Below are positions 19,701 through 30,057 of a stretch of 64,000 nt of DNA, one piece after another. Position numbers and translations under genes: made by a program. The notes under the pieces were generated by a model that had not been told where the DNA came from, did no database searches, and saw only the letters and a list, made by a program, of their open reading frames with translations. This stretch comes from Euborellia annulipes (Eukaryota > Arthropoda > Insecta > Dermaptera > Anisolabididae). Within the stretch, counting starts at the first letter, position 1, and every line of letters starts with the position of its first letter. The DNA lies in the NCBI GenBank assembly GCA_023213315.1, contig JAKCPI010012453.1:1-64000 (forward strand), in the 5' to 3' direction.

Positions 19701-22077
19701 GGAACAGCATAATGAATCGCTTCTTGTATACTATGCAAACCTCCTTGATTGATAAATAAACGAATATTTTTATGTTCTGAAATCATAAAAATTATTTTAT
19801 TTTTAGATATTTTTTTAAATTTATTGATAAATAAAACTTACTTAATATTTCTTCTTGGGGTAACCAGGATTCTGTGAGTATATTATCTGAATGTTGCGAC
19901 AAAAAAATTCTTTCCCATTTCCATATTACTTTTATGGGTGATTTATAAAAAGCCTCGAGAAACATATGAATTTTTTCCTTTGGGATGTCTGAAGGTTTAA
20001 TATTGGAGCCGAAACTCACATAAATAAATCCATTTTTTGCATTATCAATAAATTCTTTAACTCTTGGTTTAATTTCTGGAGTTAGGTTATGTCCTATGTG
20101 CATTCCTCCTATTTCGATAATTGAAGGTAGAAGTGGATATGGGTAACTGGAAAATTTTTATTTATAATTAATTAAAAATAAAATAAAGGTAATTAATAAA
20201 AAAAGCTAAATGCACTTAGGAAATAGATCTATTTTTACTATATATTAAGCTTCCGGGTGAATGTGAGGGGCAATATAATTAGAGAATTAAAGCTTTCAAT
20301 TATTGTTATTAAATAAAAAAACTTAATTTCTGGTAATCTATGGTTTATTTGTAGCATTATAAGAAATAACGTTTTGGCTACTCATTTTGTAAAAATTCAG
20401 ATACAATTAACATTCTTAGCAGTCAGAATATACATGTATATATATTAATATGTGTAAGTAAAAAGAATAGCAGCTAGTGTATATTTAATTTATTAAGGCC
20501 TACTAGGCTGACGTTTCGGTCTTGATTAGCTCAGAGTTTGTGGGCTGTCAATTTACTATTTCAATTATTATAATATATGAATCTCTATATAAAAATTTTT
20601 ATAAATAGATTATTTAGATGTTTATTCTATATTATTTATGTGCCTATATTGATAGCTCACAAGTTCAAAAGATAGTCTTAATTGTGAACCGAAACGTCAG
20701 TCTAGTGGACCTTAATAAATGAAATATACAATACAATTTTTCAGTTATAAAATTTGCATCATTTAATTCAAATTCTAGATCGCTAGATGTAAGACGCTGT
20801 GATGGTATCTGAAATTGTACATGAAAAGGGGCACCGAAACGTTTATCATTTAAAAATAAACCGTAATTTACCGGAAAGCAGGTATTTTTATTTAATCAAT
20901 TTAAAATTATACTTTTAATTTTAAAGGGAATTTTTATATAAAATAAATTTATTCTTACGTATCAACACCTCGTAGACTATTAATCATTAACAAACTTATG
21001 TTTTTATCCATGGCCTCTACTGATGGTGGATCTTCCCCAAAGATCTCTCGCATTATAACTTCTTGATATTCATAATATACTCCTCTATAGCAGAGACTCC
21101 ATAAACTTCCAAAAGCATTTATGAGCCTCTCAAAAAGTGTCATTTTATCTGGATAATCAAAAAAAATATTTGGATGAATTGATGGAATGTCTAAATTACC
21201 AATCGGGTACATCTGGTTCGGTGTAAGATCGAGAGGAACAATTCCAATTATTGGTGGAGAACCTGCTTTATGTACTAATCCATAGTAAGCTTGATACATT
21301 GAATGTTCTATAAAGACCAAATCGAATTGGCTCATATTACTGAAATATTAATAAATAAATAAATTATACGTGAATTGTATTTTCATATTAATTAATATTT
21401 AGATACTTACTTCATGAACGATGTCACTTGTGGACTATTGAGTTGAAGTCTTGAAAGCATTGCTGATTTTATTGTGGCATGTTTTAATAAATATAATGAT
21501 GACTCTTTTTCTAATTGAGGATAATTATAATGTGTCCTCCAAAATCGAATTGAAAATGATATATCAATATGATGGTAATTTTCAACAGGAGGTTCCTTTA
21601 AAAAAAATTTTAAATTATTTTAGATTTTTTTTTTTTTTAATCAAATCGGGAGAAGGGTTTTTTTTAAATAAGCACATAATCTGTATTTAAATTCAACAAA
21701 GGCGTACAGAGTTTTATTCCAAACAACCCTGCACTGATCTTGGAAATAACCCTCATAGGAACAACATAGGGGTAGACAATTCCACATTTTCAACTCATTA
21801 ATTAACTTAAAAATAACAATTTTTTAAATAGGAAAGAAATTATAACACAAAAAAATAAATGGATAAATAATAGTTAAAAACTTTTGAATTAATAAAAACT
21901 TACATCCAAAAGTAAAGTTGAGATTACTGTAACTTCATGGCCACGTTTAGCGAGTTCGTGCATTAGAGGAATAAATGATATTTGATGACTAAAAGAAGGT
22001 GTTGGAAATATTCCCAAAATTCGGGCTCCCTCAAAAAGCGAGGGAAGAATTAAGCAAATGAAATAAAAAATTAACAT
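16705..22077 (-). CDS. UDP-glycosyltransferase (UGT family, 6 exons)
   Basis: The product would transfer a sugar from a UDP-sugar to small lipophilic compounds on the lumenal side of the ER. Exons in reading order are 22077-21904, 21595-21411, 21339-20959, 20146-19842, 19776-19557 and 17056-16705; phases join cleanly to about 538 residues. It has a signal peptide (about residues 1-17), then ARILGIFPTPSFSHQ and a less conserved acceptor half. The nucleotide-binding half has IYVSFGSN, WKWE and ESWLPQEEIL. The UGT signature runs at residues 356-387, from FINQGG to PIIGDQFHN. QGG replaces the HGG of vertebrate enzymes, as is common in arthropods. The last exon has RPLSSMDTAVWWTEYVLR and a membrane segment near residues 475-500. 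A second hydrophobic stretch follows near 510-525, where the family normally ends in a short charged tail. The intron before the last exon is 2.5 kb and full of transposons. Confidence 0.92.
17108..18086. mobile_element. hAT-type element, CAGGGCCGTAACTAG ends, with nested MITE
   Basis: The inverted ends CAGGGCCGTAACTAG and CTAGTTACGGCCCTG are flanked by GCTGTAGA and ACTGTAGA, an 8-bp duplication with one mismatch. It sits about 50 bp from the last UGT exon. It contains a TTAA-type MITE (17439-17829), and an internal CAGTGGCGTAAC at 17252 that may be one end of another hAT element. No transposase is visible. Confidence 0.8.
17439..17829. mobile_element. TTAA-flanked MITE (piggyBac- or Kolobok-like)
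   Basis: The ends GGTGCGCGTCTCG and CGAGACGCGCACC form a 13-bp inverted repeat directly flanked by TTAA on both sides (17435-17438 and 17830-17833). A subterminal inverted pair TCTACAACTTATAGA / CTATAAGTTGTAGA lies inside. TTAA duplication is typical of piggyBac and Kolobok elements; the superfamily cannot be settled without the transposase. Confidence 0.75.
18173..18205 (-). ncRNA. Hammerhead-like motif, left outward copy (decayed)
   Basis: The core is CTGAGGA, stem II is GAGTGT/GCACCC with a mismatch, and the 3' box is GAAACGCC. The expected cleavage triplet GTC has become GCC and the ACGT stem III is broken. Confidence 0.4.
18557..18591 (+). ncRNA. Hammerhead-like motif
   Basis: CTGAGGA, one extra T, stem II GACC/GGTC with an 11-nt loop, then GAAACGTC. 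Stem I pairing is weak. All invariant core bases of the CTGANGA...GAAA pattern are present. Confidence 0.45.
18691..18723 (+). ncRNA. Hammerhead-like motif, right outward copy
   Basis: CTGAAGA, an extra T, stem II GAGTGC/GCATCC with one mismatch and one G-T pair, loop GTCTA, then GAAACGTC. Stem I TTGTC/GACAA flanks it. The order and the stem I sequence closely follow the better motif at 13779-13829. Confidence 0.5.
18810..19525. mobile_element. Palindromic deletion derivative of a mariner transposon
   Basis: The ends CGAGGGGAGTCCAATAAGTA and TACTTATTGAACTCCCCTCG are flanked by TA dinucleotides, the Tc1/mariner target. The two halves are inverted copies of the 3' end of one mariner. The right half encodes, on the plus strand near 19207-19263, YSPDLAPSDFHLFGPKK, which holds the third catalytic Asp of the mariner transposase. 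The left half carries the same region on the minus strand, through to LALNGD. Both halves are frame-disrupted, so there is no active transposase. Confidence 0.85.
20480..20850. repeat. Inverted pair of decayed hammerhead-like repeats in a UGT intron
   Basis: The minus-strand copy near 20490-20530 (ACCGAAACGTCAGCCTAGTA) and the plus-strand copy near 20650-20715 (ACCGAAACGTCAGTCTAGTG) share the GAAACGTC box and flanks but have poor CTGANGA cores. A further GAAACGTT box lies at about 20838. They lie in the 20147-20958 intron of the UGT gene. Confidence 0.4.
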
Positions 22078-22689
22078 TTTTTAAATAGCTCTATGAAAAA
22101 TAAATATATGATATAAGTGAGTATTCTTGGTTGTTAATGAACGGAAATTTAAAAAAAAGTGCGACGGTTCAATAGAAAATCATTAATTTTTATCAACATT
22201 CCTGTTCAAAGAATCATTAAAATAAAAATAACCATATAATTCAAATTATAATGAAAAGTTATTTAAATAAATATTAAGCCATATATAAACATTAAAAAAA
22301 TAAATATAATTTGAGAACATTTGGAAACATTTTTTATTTGTGTTAATAATGATATTTCTCTAAAGAAATAATACTTTTTTATTTTCTCATATTTTAGGCC
22401 GTAAAGACTTTAGGGGCCATTCATTAATTACGTTAGGACAATTTTAGTCATTTTTGACCCCCCCCCTAACCCCCATGTAAGTATACATAAGATTTCTCGA
22501 ACCTCCCTCCCCTTTCTTACGTAAGACTTTATCAGTTATTTGTTGTTTTTTTTTTCATTAAGCAATAATAATTATTAAAATAGAATTTAAATTACATTGT
22601 ACACTATAAAATAAAGGAAACTATTGGGAATCCAAAATGAAATTAGATTCTTTGTATTGAATTTTGATTTAAAAAGTATTACGTAAGAA

Positions 22690-22946
22690 CAAGGGCAGTC
22701 CCAGAGGGGGGGTCAAGGGGGTCGTGACCCCCCCCCCCCAAAAAAAAAATCTTTTTTTTAACACACACTTTTCCCACTCACTCTCCCATTCACACAATCT
22801 TTTCGGCAACTTAGGCCATTTAAGACTTAAACGATACTTATATTTGATTAATATATATTTATTGGGGTCCAGGCCCATTTATTTATACTATAAAAAAAAA
22901 AAAAAACAGTGACCCCCCTCCAAATGTAAGGCTAGGACCGCGCTTG
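22690..22946. mobile_element. hAT-type MITE nested in a PIF-like MITE
   Basis: The ends CAAGGGCAGTCCCAG and CTAGGACCGCGCTTG (inverted, a few mismatches) are flanked by a perfect 8-bp duplication CGTAAGAA (22682-22689 and 22947-22954). A minus-strand SINE 3' part occupies 22741-22905 inside it. Confidence 0.8.
22741..22905 (-). repeat. tRNA-derived SINE, 3' part, nested third level
   Basis: Plus-strand order: T/A tract, TTAACACACACTTTTCCC, CTCTCCCATTCACACA, CTTTTCGGCAACTTAGGCCA, TTTAAGACTT, GGGGTCCAGGCCCATTTA. It is the same as the 3' portion of the full copy at 54961-55202. Confidence 0.65.
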
Positions 22947-23068
22947 CGTAAGAATAAGTTTTACGACCCTCCCCCCTACATAAGGACACGTAGAGATTTT
23001 CTTAACCCCCCTCCACCTCAAGACCCTTACGTAATTAATGAATGGCCCCTTAGACAATATTCAATATT

Positions 23069-23215
23069 TAAAATACGATATTCAGGCACATTAATTTATA
23101 TCATTTTGTATCCAAATGATTTAAATAAATATTCAGCGAACTGCCTGGGATCCGAACCCGTGCCCCGTGACTTTTAACCTACATGACAAGTATTATCCCC
23201 CCCCCCCCGGGATTG
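23069..23215 (-). repeat. tRNA-derived SINE fragment
   Basis: It shows AGGCACATTAATTTATATCA, GTATCCAAATGATTTAAATA and CTGCCTGGGATCCGAACCCG. The same variant recurs at 62702-62840, marking a subfamily with an AGGCACATT start. Confidence 0.6.
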
Positions 23216-23350
23216 AAAGGCTAGAGATGTTGACAAATATCAATATTGATAGTCTTAATAAAAATCTGGTGTGACTGGACGCACATCACCAGTGCCTCAA
23301 CAAGGGCGGGGCCTAGTGGGCGCCTGCCCCGCGCGCATTATAGATAGGGG

Positions 23351-23536
23351 CAGGGCCGGAACTAAGAGATTTTTTAGGGAGGGCAAAATTTAATTTGCCG
23401 CCCTCTCCTTAAAATTTTCTATACAAAATTCATATCATTTTACCTTTTTTTTAGTAAATCTTTCTTTAAATACCGCCCCCTTTTATCTGCCGCCCGGGGC
23501 ACATGCATCCACTGCCCCCCTCTAGATCCGGCCCTG
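23351..23536. mobile_element. hAT-type MITE, CAGGGCCGGAAC ends
   Basis: The ends CAGGGCCGGAAC and GATCCGGCCCTG are flanked by a perfect 8-bp duplication GATAGGGG (23343-23350 and 23537-23544). It is 186 bp with no reading frame. A single-ended relative is at 32705-32815. Confidence 0.85.
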
Positions 23537-24119
23537 GATAGGGGAGCCGGCAGCGTTTATATTTTTACAAAAAAAAAATGTATTATTATTTGTAGTGAAG
23601 ACAAGAAATAACAAACTTATCTAAAAATAAGATTAAATATTTTTTGTTAGGAATATTTAAAACTAATATTTATCTCTTTCAAAATTTTGACATGATCTCA
23701 ATACTTTCTCTCTATATATTTCATATATAGGATAAGAGAAAGCAAAAAATATTGGAATTTCAGGCAGCCATCTGAACTAGCTACGAAAGGTTTACACTAT
23801 TGCCACAAGAGGCGCCACTAATCAAAGACGCCTGATATTTATGCAAATATCTTTTTTAGTCTGGTAATAAGGATGCCTAACTTGAATATTCATATCCCAA
23901 TATATAAATAAATACATATATTTACGTTTTAATAAAAACAATCAAAAAACAATAATGCAAAAAATTAGACAAAAGGGTGACAACAATAATTTCATCTTGT
24001 TTCTTTAAGTAACAATTTAATATTATGTAAAAATGGTTCTCGGCATTGATTTTTAAAGGAAATATTCTTTTGTTAACAAATCATGAGCTATTACATTGTT
24101 TTATTTAAAATCATTCAAT

Positions 24120-24669
24120 TCAATAATAATCATACAATCTTTTTCTTTTTTTTATTAAATTTTTTTTTAGATCACATTTTTTTTCTTTAGCGAGAAGTAT
24201 TTTCTTATATTGTGATAATGTTAAATATTTTTCTCCATAATATTGATATAAAATATTATATTGTACACCTAATTGTAAAGCTTGTAAAAGTGACATAAAT
24301 AAAATAAAATATAATATATAATTTTGAAAGGTAATAACACAATTCTGTATTATAAATGTAAATATTTCTTGCACTGATGATCCGACTGGATTTTCGATTT
24401 TTCTAAGTATAGCAACAGTAAAATTTAAAAGACCTGTTTTAAAAGACAAATGTTCAAAACCCAAAGGAAAATTCCATATTGGTTTTATGTAATTCAAGAG
24501 GTTCTAAAATAAAATAGCATTAATTATTAATTAGAATTTTTATGAATTATTTTAGCTTACCTTAGTTTTAAGGTGTTTATTATTTTTAATTAATTTTTTA
24601 TATAATATTTTGAGTTTATGTTTTTCGGATTTTGTGCATTTGTCCCATGGATTGTATCCTGGAGGCCAC
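24120..24669 (-). CDS. Unidentified membrane protein, last two exons (weak CLCC1 resemblance)
   Basis: Two exons join in phase: 24669-24561 and 24503-24120, the second ending in a stop. The first gives WPPGYNPWDKCTKSEKHK and a Lys-rich run. The second gives PIWNFPLGFEHLSFKTG, an amphipathic stretch, a hydrophobic segment YILYFILFMSLLQAL, and a Lys/Arg-rich tail. A further candidate exon at 25319-25153 (acceptor TTTTTTCAG, donor GTAATT) encodes a membrane-like segment ending NYGTIVLMECHQIIS. Its 3' phase does not fit 24669 directly, so an exon would be missing between them. The order of features recalls the middle of CLIC-like chloride channel protein CLCC1, but that is a guess. I found no N-terminal exons. 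It could equally be a decayed gene. Confidence 0.4.
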
Positions 24670-25913
24670 CTGAAAATATTATTTATTAATTTAAATTAAG
24701 GATTTATGCGTTGGGAAGTATATTCGGAGTTTGGGTACTTATGATGAGAGTGTTTTATTTATTTAAGAGGAAACGATTATTTTTATAAAATGGCAAATTC
24801 TATAAAGTAGTGTTTTTTTTTTGAAAATGAAAAAATCACTATGCCTGTAATAAAGGAATAACGTGTTAGAAAAAAGATTTAGTCAGAAAGACAGAATGAA
24901 GAAAAAACTGTAAAAGAAAAATGTTGGAATGCTGTTTAAATGAAAGAAACAGGAGGAAAATTCGAACGAAATCTAAAGAAATAAAATAATTTGGGTCAGG
25001 AAAATTAGAAGTTTGCAAAAATAAAAAGATATGAAGAAGAATTTCTGAAATTTTAGCTTAATGGTTTGTCTGTATCTTATGGAAAAATCGTCTTGGATAT
25101 GTAGGGGGTAAGTAGTTATAATTATATTCTTCTAGTAAAAATTTCTAATTACCAGAAATAATTTGATGACATTCCATTAAAACAATAGTTCCATAATTTA
25201 TTATTCGAAAGGTTATTAAAAATAAAAAAAATGATAATAATATTTTAAATTGTTTATTTTGGTAACCAATTGGTTGAGAAAAAACATTTATCAAAGTGAA
25301 ATAATTTATGATCACAATTCTGAAAAAATTCTAATAATTCTAACATTAATATAGAACAAATACATCAAAACAATAATATAGATTTTAAGTAATATTATAT
25401 ATATAATATATATATATTCCATTCTTTTTTTTTCCTTCCCAATATGCAATGTATCAAAACGTACTTAACAATTTTTGGAACAATCTCACTTTTTTTAAAA
25501 TTACCTTGTCTAAATATCATCTTATTTAAAATATTTTGCAATCACAAGAACAGGACAATCAACGACTTGAAAATATTCAGTCAAATGGATCATATAAGAA
25601 AGATATATGAATATTTTTATTATATCCTACTATCTATTTACTGTATATATAAGAGAATAAGGAATGATTAATAATACTTTCAAGTCAGACGGAAATGTGT
25701 CGATTTTTTTTATAATTGTCTAATCACTAAAATAGCAGAGTCTTTTTTTCATTTAGGGCTGGTAATTTTGGAAAATATTTCAACTAAGCTTAGTTACTGA
25801 TTAATTTTCAAAAATTTCAAGTCATTTTTTTAAATATTTCATAGTAATTTGACCATTATTCTCAAGTGTACTGGTCCTGAGTCCCAATAAACATAAGTAC
25901 AATCTTGGACTGT

Positions 25914-26060
25914 ACAGCCGGGGCCACAAATGCCTGATGTGCTCGAGAGTGGAGATGGCTTTTTCCTTCACTTGAGAAAAGATTATTTATTAATTTTAAA
26001 AATATTGGTTGTTGATTAAGCTCAAGGCTTCAACCTCGAGCACATTAAGCTCTTGTGGAG
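25914..26060. repeat. Foldback with GTGCTCGAG arms
   Basis: The left arm GCCACAAATGCCTGATGTGC-TCGAG and the right arm CTCGAGCACATTAAGC-TCTTGTGGAGGC are imperfect reverse complements about 25 bp long, around a spacer of about 90 bp. Confidence 0.5.
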
Positions 26061-26064
26061 GCGA

Positions 26065-26296
26065 CAGTGGTGCAATTTGGTGGAGGGGGAGCAGGGGGGC
26101 TCTAATTTTTTATAAAATTCTATATTATTCTAAATAAAATATTTCAAAATATATCTACGAGTATATAAACTGTATAAAATTAAACAATTAATTAAATTAA
26201 ATATCTTTTGGCCAAATTTGAGTACCTATTTGTAAGTAAATTTTAATAAAAAAGTTTGTCCTCCCCCTCCAAGAAAAAGTTGAAATGACGCCACTG
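26065..26296. mobile_element. hAT-like MITE, CAGTGG...CCACTG ends
   Basis: The ends CAGTGGTGCAATTT and AAATGACGCCACTG are imperfect inverted repeats. The 8-bp flanks GGAGGCGA and GGCGTCGA match in 6 of 8. G-tract and C-tract shoulders resemble the other hAT MITEs here. The weak flanks lower confidence. Confidence 0.55.
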
Positions 26297-26469
26297 GGCG
26301 TCGACTGTATTATGATTAGATTATGCAGGTGCTGTTTTTAGCGTGTTAATATTTAAAAAAAAATATGAAATTTTAAGTTACCTCCAACGTTTTAATTTCT
26401 TGTTCATTTTTAAGTTTTTAATTATAGACTACATTTTGTATTAATTAAAATTAAATATACAAATTAAAC

Positions 26470-26605
26470 ACTAGGTTATTTGTTTCAAAGGTTTTATTAA
26501 TTAAAAATTAACACTTGATACGTATTTCGACAATTTCTCTTCAATACGTATCAAGTGTTAATTTTTAATTAATAAAACCTTTGAAACAAATAACCTAATT
26601 TGTAT
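26470..26605. repeat. Near-perfect foldback
   Basis: The left arm (AGGTTATTTGTTTCAAAGG, TTTTATTAATTAAAAATTAA, CACTTGATACGTAT) is followed after a short spacer by its reverse complement. Arms are about 55 bp and almost identical. Confidence 0.75.
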
Positions 26606-26764
26606 ATTTAATTTTAATTTACAAAATGTTTCAACGAGAACCAACGGTCGAAAGTTTAAATCTTATTTGTATTAATTATTTAATAAAAATATAAATACTG
26701 CACAACGTTTTGGTTATCTGCAGTCGTTTTCAAGTACTGTGCACTTGCTCCTACTCGAGTGAAC

Positions 26765-26875
26765 TAACCTCTAAAGGACCGATAAGTGCATTTTATTATA
26801 CAATGACGCGATAGGAATGACTGTAGATGGTGTCGTTGTATATAAAATGCACCTAACGGTCCCTTAGAGGTTAGT
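26765..26875. repeat. Foldback with AACCTCTAA arms
   Basis: The left arm AACCTCTAAAGGACCGATAA, GTGCATTTTATTATACAA and the right arm TTGTATATAAAATGCACCTA, ACGGTCCCTTAGAGGTT pair over about 40 bp with a few mismatches. It lies just 3' of a decayed hammerhead-like box (AAAACGTTG, minus). Confidence 0.65.
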
Positions 26876-26985
26876 TCGCTTGTTTTTTTTTTTAACGCTC
26901 ATATAGACAGTAAATAAGCCAGTCAATATATCGTTTAAGATAACAAATTTGAGAGATAAGTTCGTGTTTTGATTGAACAAAAATT

Positions 26986-27060
26986 GCGCCCCCTGGAGTC
27001 GAACCAGGACCTCCCCGCTTTCGCGTCGGGCGGATTACCTTCATCCTAGGTCGCCGGCCC
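26986..27060 (-). repeat. tRNA-like sequence (pseudo-tRNA or SINE head)
   Basis: The minus strand has a perfect T-arm CCTGGTTCGACTCCAGG with the B-box GGTTCGACTCC, and a D-arm-like CCTAGGATGAAGGTAATCC upstream. The acceptor ends GGGCCGG and GGGGCGC do not pair well, so I do not call a functional tRNA. Confidence 0.55.
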
Positions 27061-27389
27061 AATTAATACAAAATGTTGTTTATAATTAAAATTTTTAAAA
27101 ATTGGATTAAATTTTTAATTGTACCAGCCCCACTTTTTTCATTTACATTTTAAAAGATTTAAATTATTTCTTATTTAGATAGGATTTATAAACTCAAAAA
27201 ATGTAATAAATCTTAATCATCAAAAAAATAAAAATATTCTGATTAAAAATATCTTCCAAGTGTTCTTTTAATCTAGTATTGTAAATACATCCCTCTAACA
27301 TGCGCATATATTTATTAAGCTCTCTATGAGGGATACAAATAGTATTTCAAAGAATCTAATGGAATGAGATGGATTAAAAGACCAAGAGG

Positions 27390-27473
27390 CAAGGGCGTAG
27401 CCAAGCAAAATCAGAGGCAAGTTAACATATTGTTTTTTGATATTTTTAACGACTCCTCTTGGCTACACCCCTG
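27390..27473. mobile_element. 84-bp MITE, possible hAT remnant
   Basis: The ends CAAGGGCGTAGCCAAG and CTTGGCTACACCCCTG are inverted repeats with one mismatch beyond the first base. The flanks CCAAGAGG and ACTAGAGG match in 6 of 8 positions. Confidence 0.6.
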
Positions 27474-28609
27474 ACTAGAGGAAAATAATTTTATTCAGGC
27501 TAAACTAAAACAAAATAACAGGAAACTTAATTTCTATATATACAATATAATAATAAAATATCAACTAAAAAAAGCAAATATAAATAGATCAAAGATGGTA
27601 AAGGAATAAAAAAGACTTTTTGTAGATGATAGAAAAGTTAGTTCTATTATATTTCTAAAAAGTAAATATCAGTCTTTTTAGTTCTAGTGGTTTTTAAGTC
27701 TTGGAATCCAAATTGTTGTTTAGAGCGATATGTAGATGAGAAAATTTATTGGATGATCGAAATTTATCTTAACTCTTCATTAATTGGGGTTAATTAGCTT
27801 ATAAGTGCATTATTCGTAACAAAGTGTTTATATACATTTATTTAAATGATGGAATGTTTTATTTATTTTTTTTATTAAAAATATATATACCCTACTTAAT
27901 CCATTTTTTTGAAAAAGTATGAAAAATCCTACTTAAAAATTTGAAAGAAACAGAGTAGTAATTGGTTGATTCTTTGATATTAAGACTAGTCTTCTTTTTT
28001 TTTTCGTTTTAAGCAACTAATCTAATAAGCTCGGCGAGAATGATGCGTTTTTATTGCTTTTTATTTCTTAAGAGAATCTTAGAAGCTTATTTATCCTAAG
28101 ATCTAAGTAAGGCTCAAGAGGAATGGAATAGAGAAAAATATCTTCAAAGGCCATATGTTTGAAAATGATACTATGAATATTTTCACTATTGTAGAATGGA
28201 AAAATATGATTATAATATGAAATTGTAATTTTTCTTTATATTTCATTTATTAATTATTATTATTTACTAACAATTTGTCATGATAATTTTGCATTTATTT
28301 AAAAAGAATGAAATATTTTTATGATTAGAAAATATTTTTCTTTGTAACCATGTAAATATGTAAAATTTAATAAATTCAAAGATTGAATTTGTAAAAAATA
28401 AAATTATTATTAAAAATTAGGTTACTTTGTTTTAAACAAAGACGGTCCAACAATTATATTTTTGTTTGGAATTTTTGATTAAGAAACTCATAAATTGTAA
28501 AATTTCGTCTTTATTGGCCAAAACGAGTGTTTGTTTTTAAACATTTTTTTTATTTTGCCCTTTCGGATATAGAGGCCATTTAGGGTTTTCAAAGGGGAAC
28601 GTTCCACAT

Positions 28610-28710
28610 TAACGTTCCACCATTAGTAATAGTTGATCCTTCGAGGTTACCCATCCAATGTTTGGCCATGCTTGGCATCGCTTTACCGCAACAATTGTGG
28701 TGAATGATGT
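28610..28710 (-). repeat. 5S-like SINE relative
   Basis: The minus strand reads TCACCACAATTGTTGCGGTA, AAGCGATGCCAAGC, then TTGGATGGGTAACCTCG. The first two blocks match the copies at 540 and 55266. The last block resembles the box C region of 5S rRNA. Confidence 0.4.
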
Positions 28711-30057
28711 CAGGCCCTCGGCATTTTTATTTTAAATCTTTTCTTACTATTGTTCAAGGGGGCTAAATCTCTAATTGAAGCCAGCAGGTAGCCGAAAATT
28801 ATTTTCATACGAGTATTTCGGTTGTTTCTAAAGCATTGAAAATAAACATGTGTAATAAATGGTCTTTGAAGTCAAATAGACGTCAGAATTCAAAAATAAA
28901 TTTTAAATGTGTTACGTATATAGTTTTGAAATTTATCTTTGGCCTTTTTTTAATGAAATTAATATTCATTATTTGAAATCAGATTTTAATAATAATTTTA
29001 TTTTTATTTATATTATAATATTTAAATTTTATTATCGTATTCTTAAACCATTTATAATTATTTTTCTTAAAATTTGCGAAATAGTTATTTTAGTAATTGA
29101 AAATTTTATGAATCTCATAATTAGTACTAATAATATTGAGTATTCCTAAGGAATTATTATTAATAATGTTAAGAATTTTAGGCCAGTAAAATTTCATCAA
29201 TGCATTATATACCTATATATATATATCTATAAAGAGTAATTGTTATAGATTTGAATTAATTTTTCTTTAGTATTCATTTCAGCAGAAATTGGAATGTTAA
29301 CTCCATATAATGCGAGGTTACGTATTTTCTTTTTATTTATTCTTTTTGTATTATTATCTAATCAAAAAAATCTTTCGAAAATTTGAAAAGAAACGTTATT
29401 TTAAAGGAGGGTAAGTATAAGAAGTTTTCTAAAAAATTTCTTGATTATTAGGCTCAATTAATGAAATACAAGTAATTATATTTATATTTAAATTAAAATT
29501 GATTACAAATATTGAATCTTAAAAAAGCTGTTAATCAGCAGATTAGTAATTTGTATTTTTAGCAAATTTTTTGGCAATTTATTCTCAGGATATATGAAAT
29601 TTTATATAAATTTACTGATTAGTAGATAGCAAAATATAGAAAAAATTTCCCTTTAAGTAGATACTTTATCTAATTATATTTATATAATTAATACTTTATA
29701 AGGATGGATACAACATTTAATAAAATTACTGAATATCTATAGTCAAATTTAATCATCACTTAGAATGGAGAATTCGCATCCACTACGAACAATTTGTATC
29801 AGCCGAAAAAAATTTATAACAAAAATATTTTAGATAAAATAATGAGAAAAATAGTTTTTTTTTTTTAAATTTCCTTCACTTCTAAATTAAATCCTTTCTC
29901 AATTAATTAATTAATTGTATTTCATAAAATTATATTTATCCTTCCAAAAAATAACAGATCTTTATCATTTAAATAAGAATGTTTTCGTTTTTACCTTCAT
30001 TTTGATGAATTTATAAATAATTTTACCATATGACCCTTATATTGTTTAAAGACGGAT

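Larger units (their letters stand above)
22413..23049. mobile_element. PIF/Harbinger-like MITE containing a hAT MITE and a SINE
   Basis: The inverted ends GGGGCCATTCATTAATTACG and CGTAATTAATGAATGGCCCC are flanked by TTA on both sides (22410-22412 and 23050-23052). The 3-bp TTA/TAA duplication fits PIF/Harbinger. It is interrupted by the hAT MITE at 22690-22946, and without that insertion would be about 370 bp. Confidence 0.8.
22078..24119. other. Intergenic: nested transposons upstream of UGT
   Basis: From left to right it holds A/T filler with the presumed UGT promoter (no clear box seen), a PIF/Harbinger-like element with two nested insertions (22413-23049), a SINE fragment (23069-23215), a hAT MITE (23351-23536) and the end of a family A repeat near 23690-23750. 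Confidence 0.6.
24670..30057. other. Intergenic, A/T-rich with foldbacks and small MITEs
   Basis: The contents are a candidate exon (25153-25319), a foldback (25914-26060), a hAT-like MITE (26065-26296), two foldbacks (26470-26605 and 26765-26875), a decayed hammerhead-like box near 26710 (minus), a tRNA-like sequence (26986-27060), an 84-bp MITE (27390-27473) and a 5S-like SINE relative (28610-28710). From 28750 to 30057 I see only A/T-rich sequence. Confidence 0.55.

Noticed and set aside
22015..25319. 24.1-25.3 kb exons as the 3' end of a second UGT gene
   Set aside because: The translated exons lack any UGT motif (no QGG signature or WWTEYV-like tail).
25444..25671. Plus-strand frame of 75 codons
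   Set aside because: AT-rich composition with no domain and no neighbouring exons.
26986..27060. Functional tRNA gene
   Set aside because: T-arm and B-box are good, but the acceptor ends do not pair and the anticodon arm is unclear, so it is listed as tRNA-like only.
28907..29149. Plus-strand hydrophobic frame of 80 codons
   Set aside because: Phe/Ile/Asn/Lys-rich composition is what AT-rich non-coding DNA gives; no splice context or motif.
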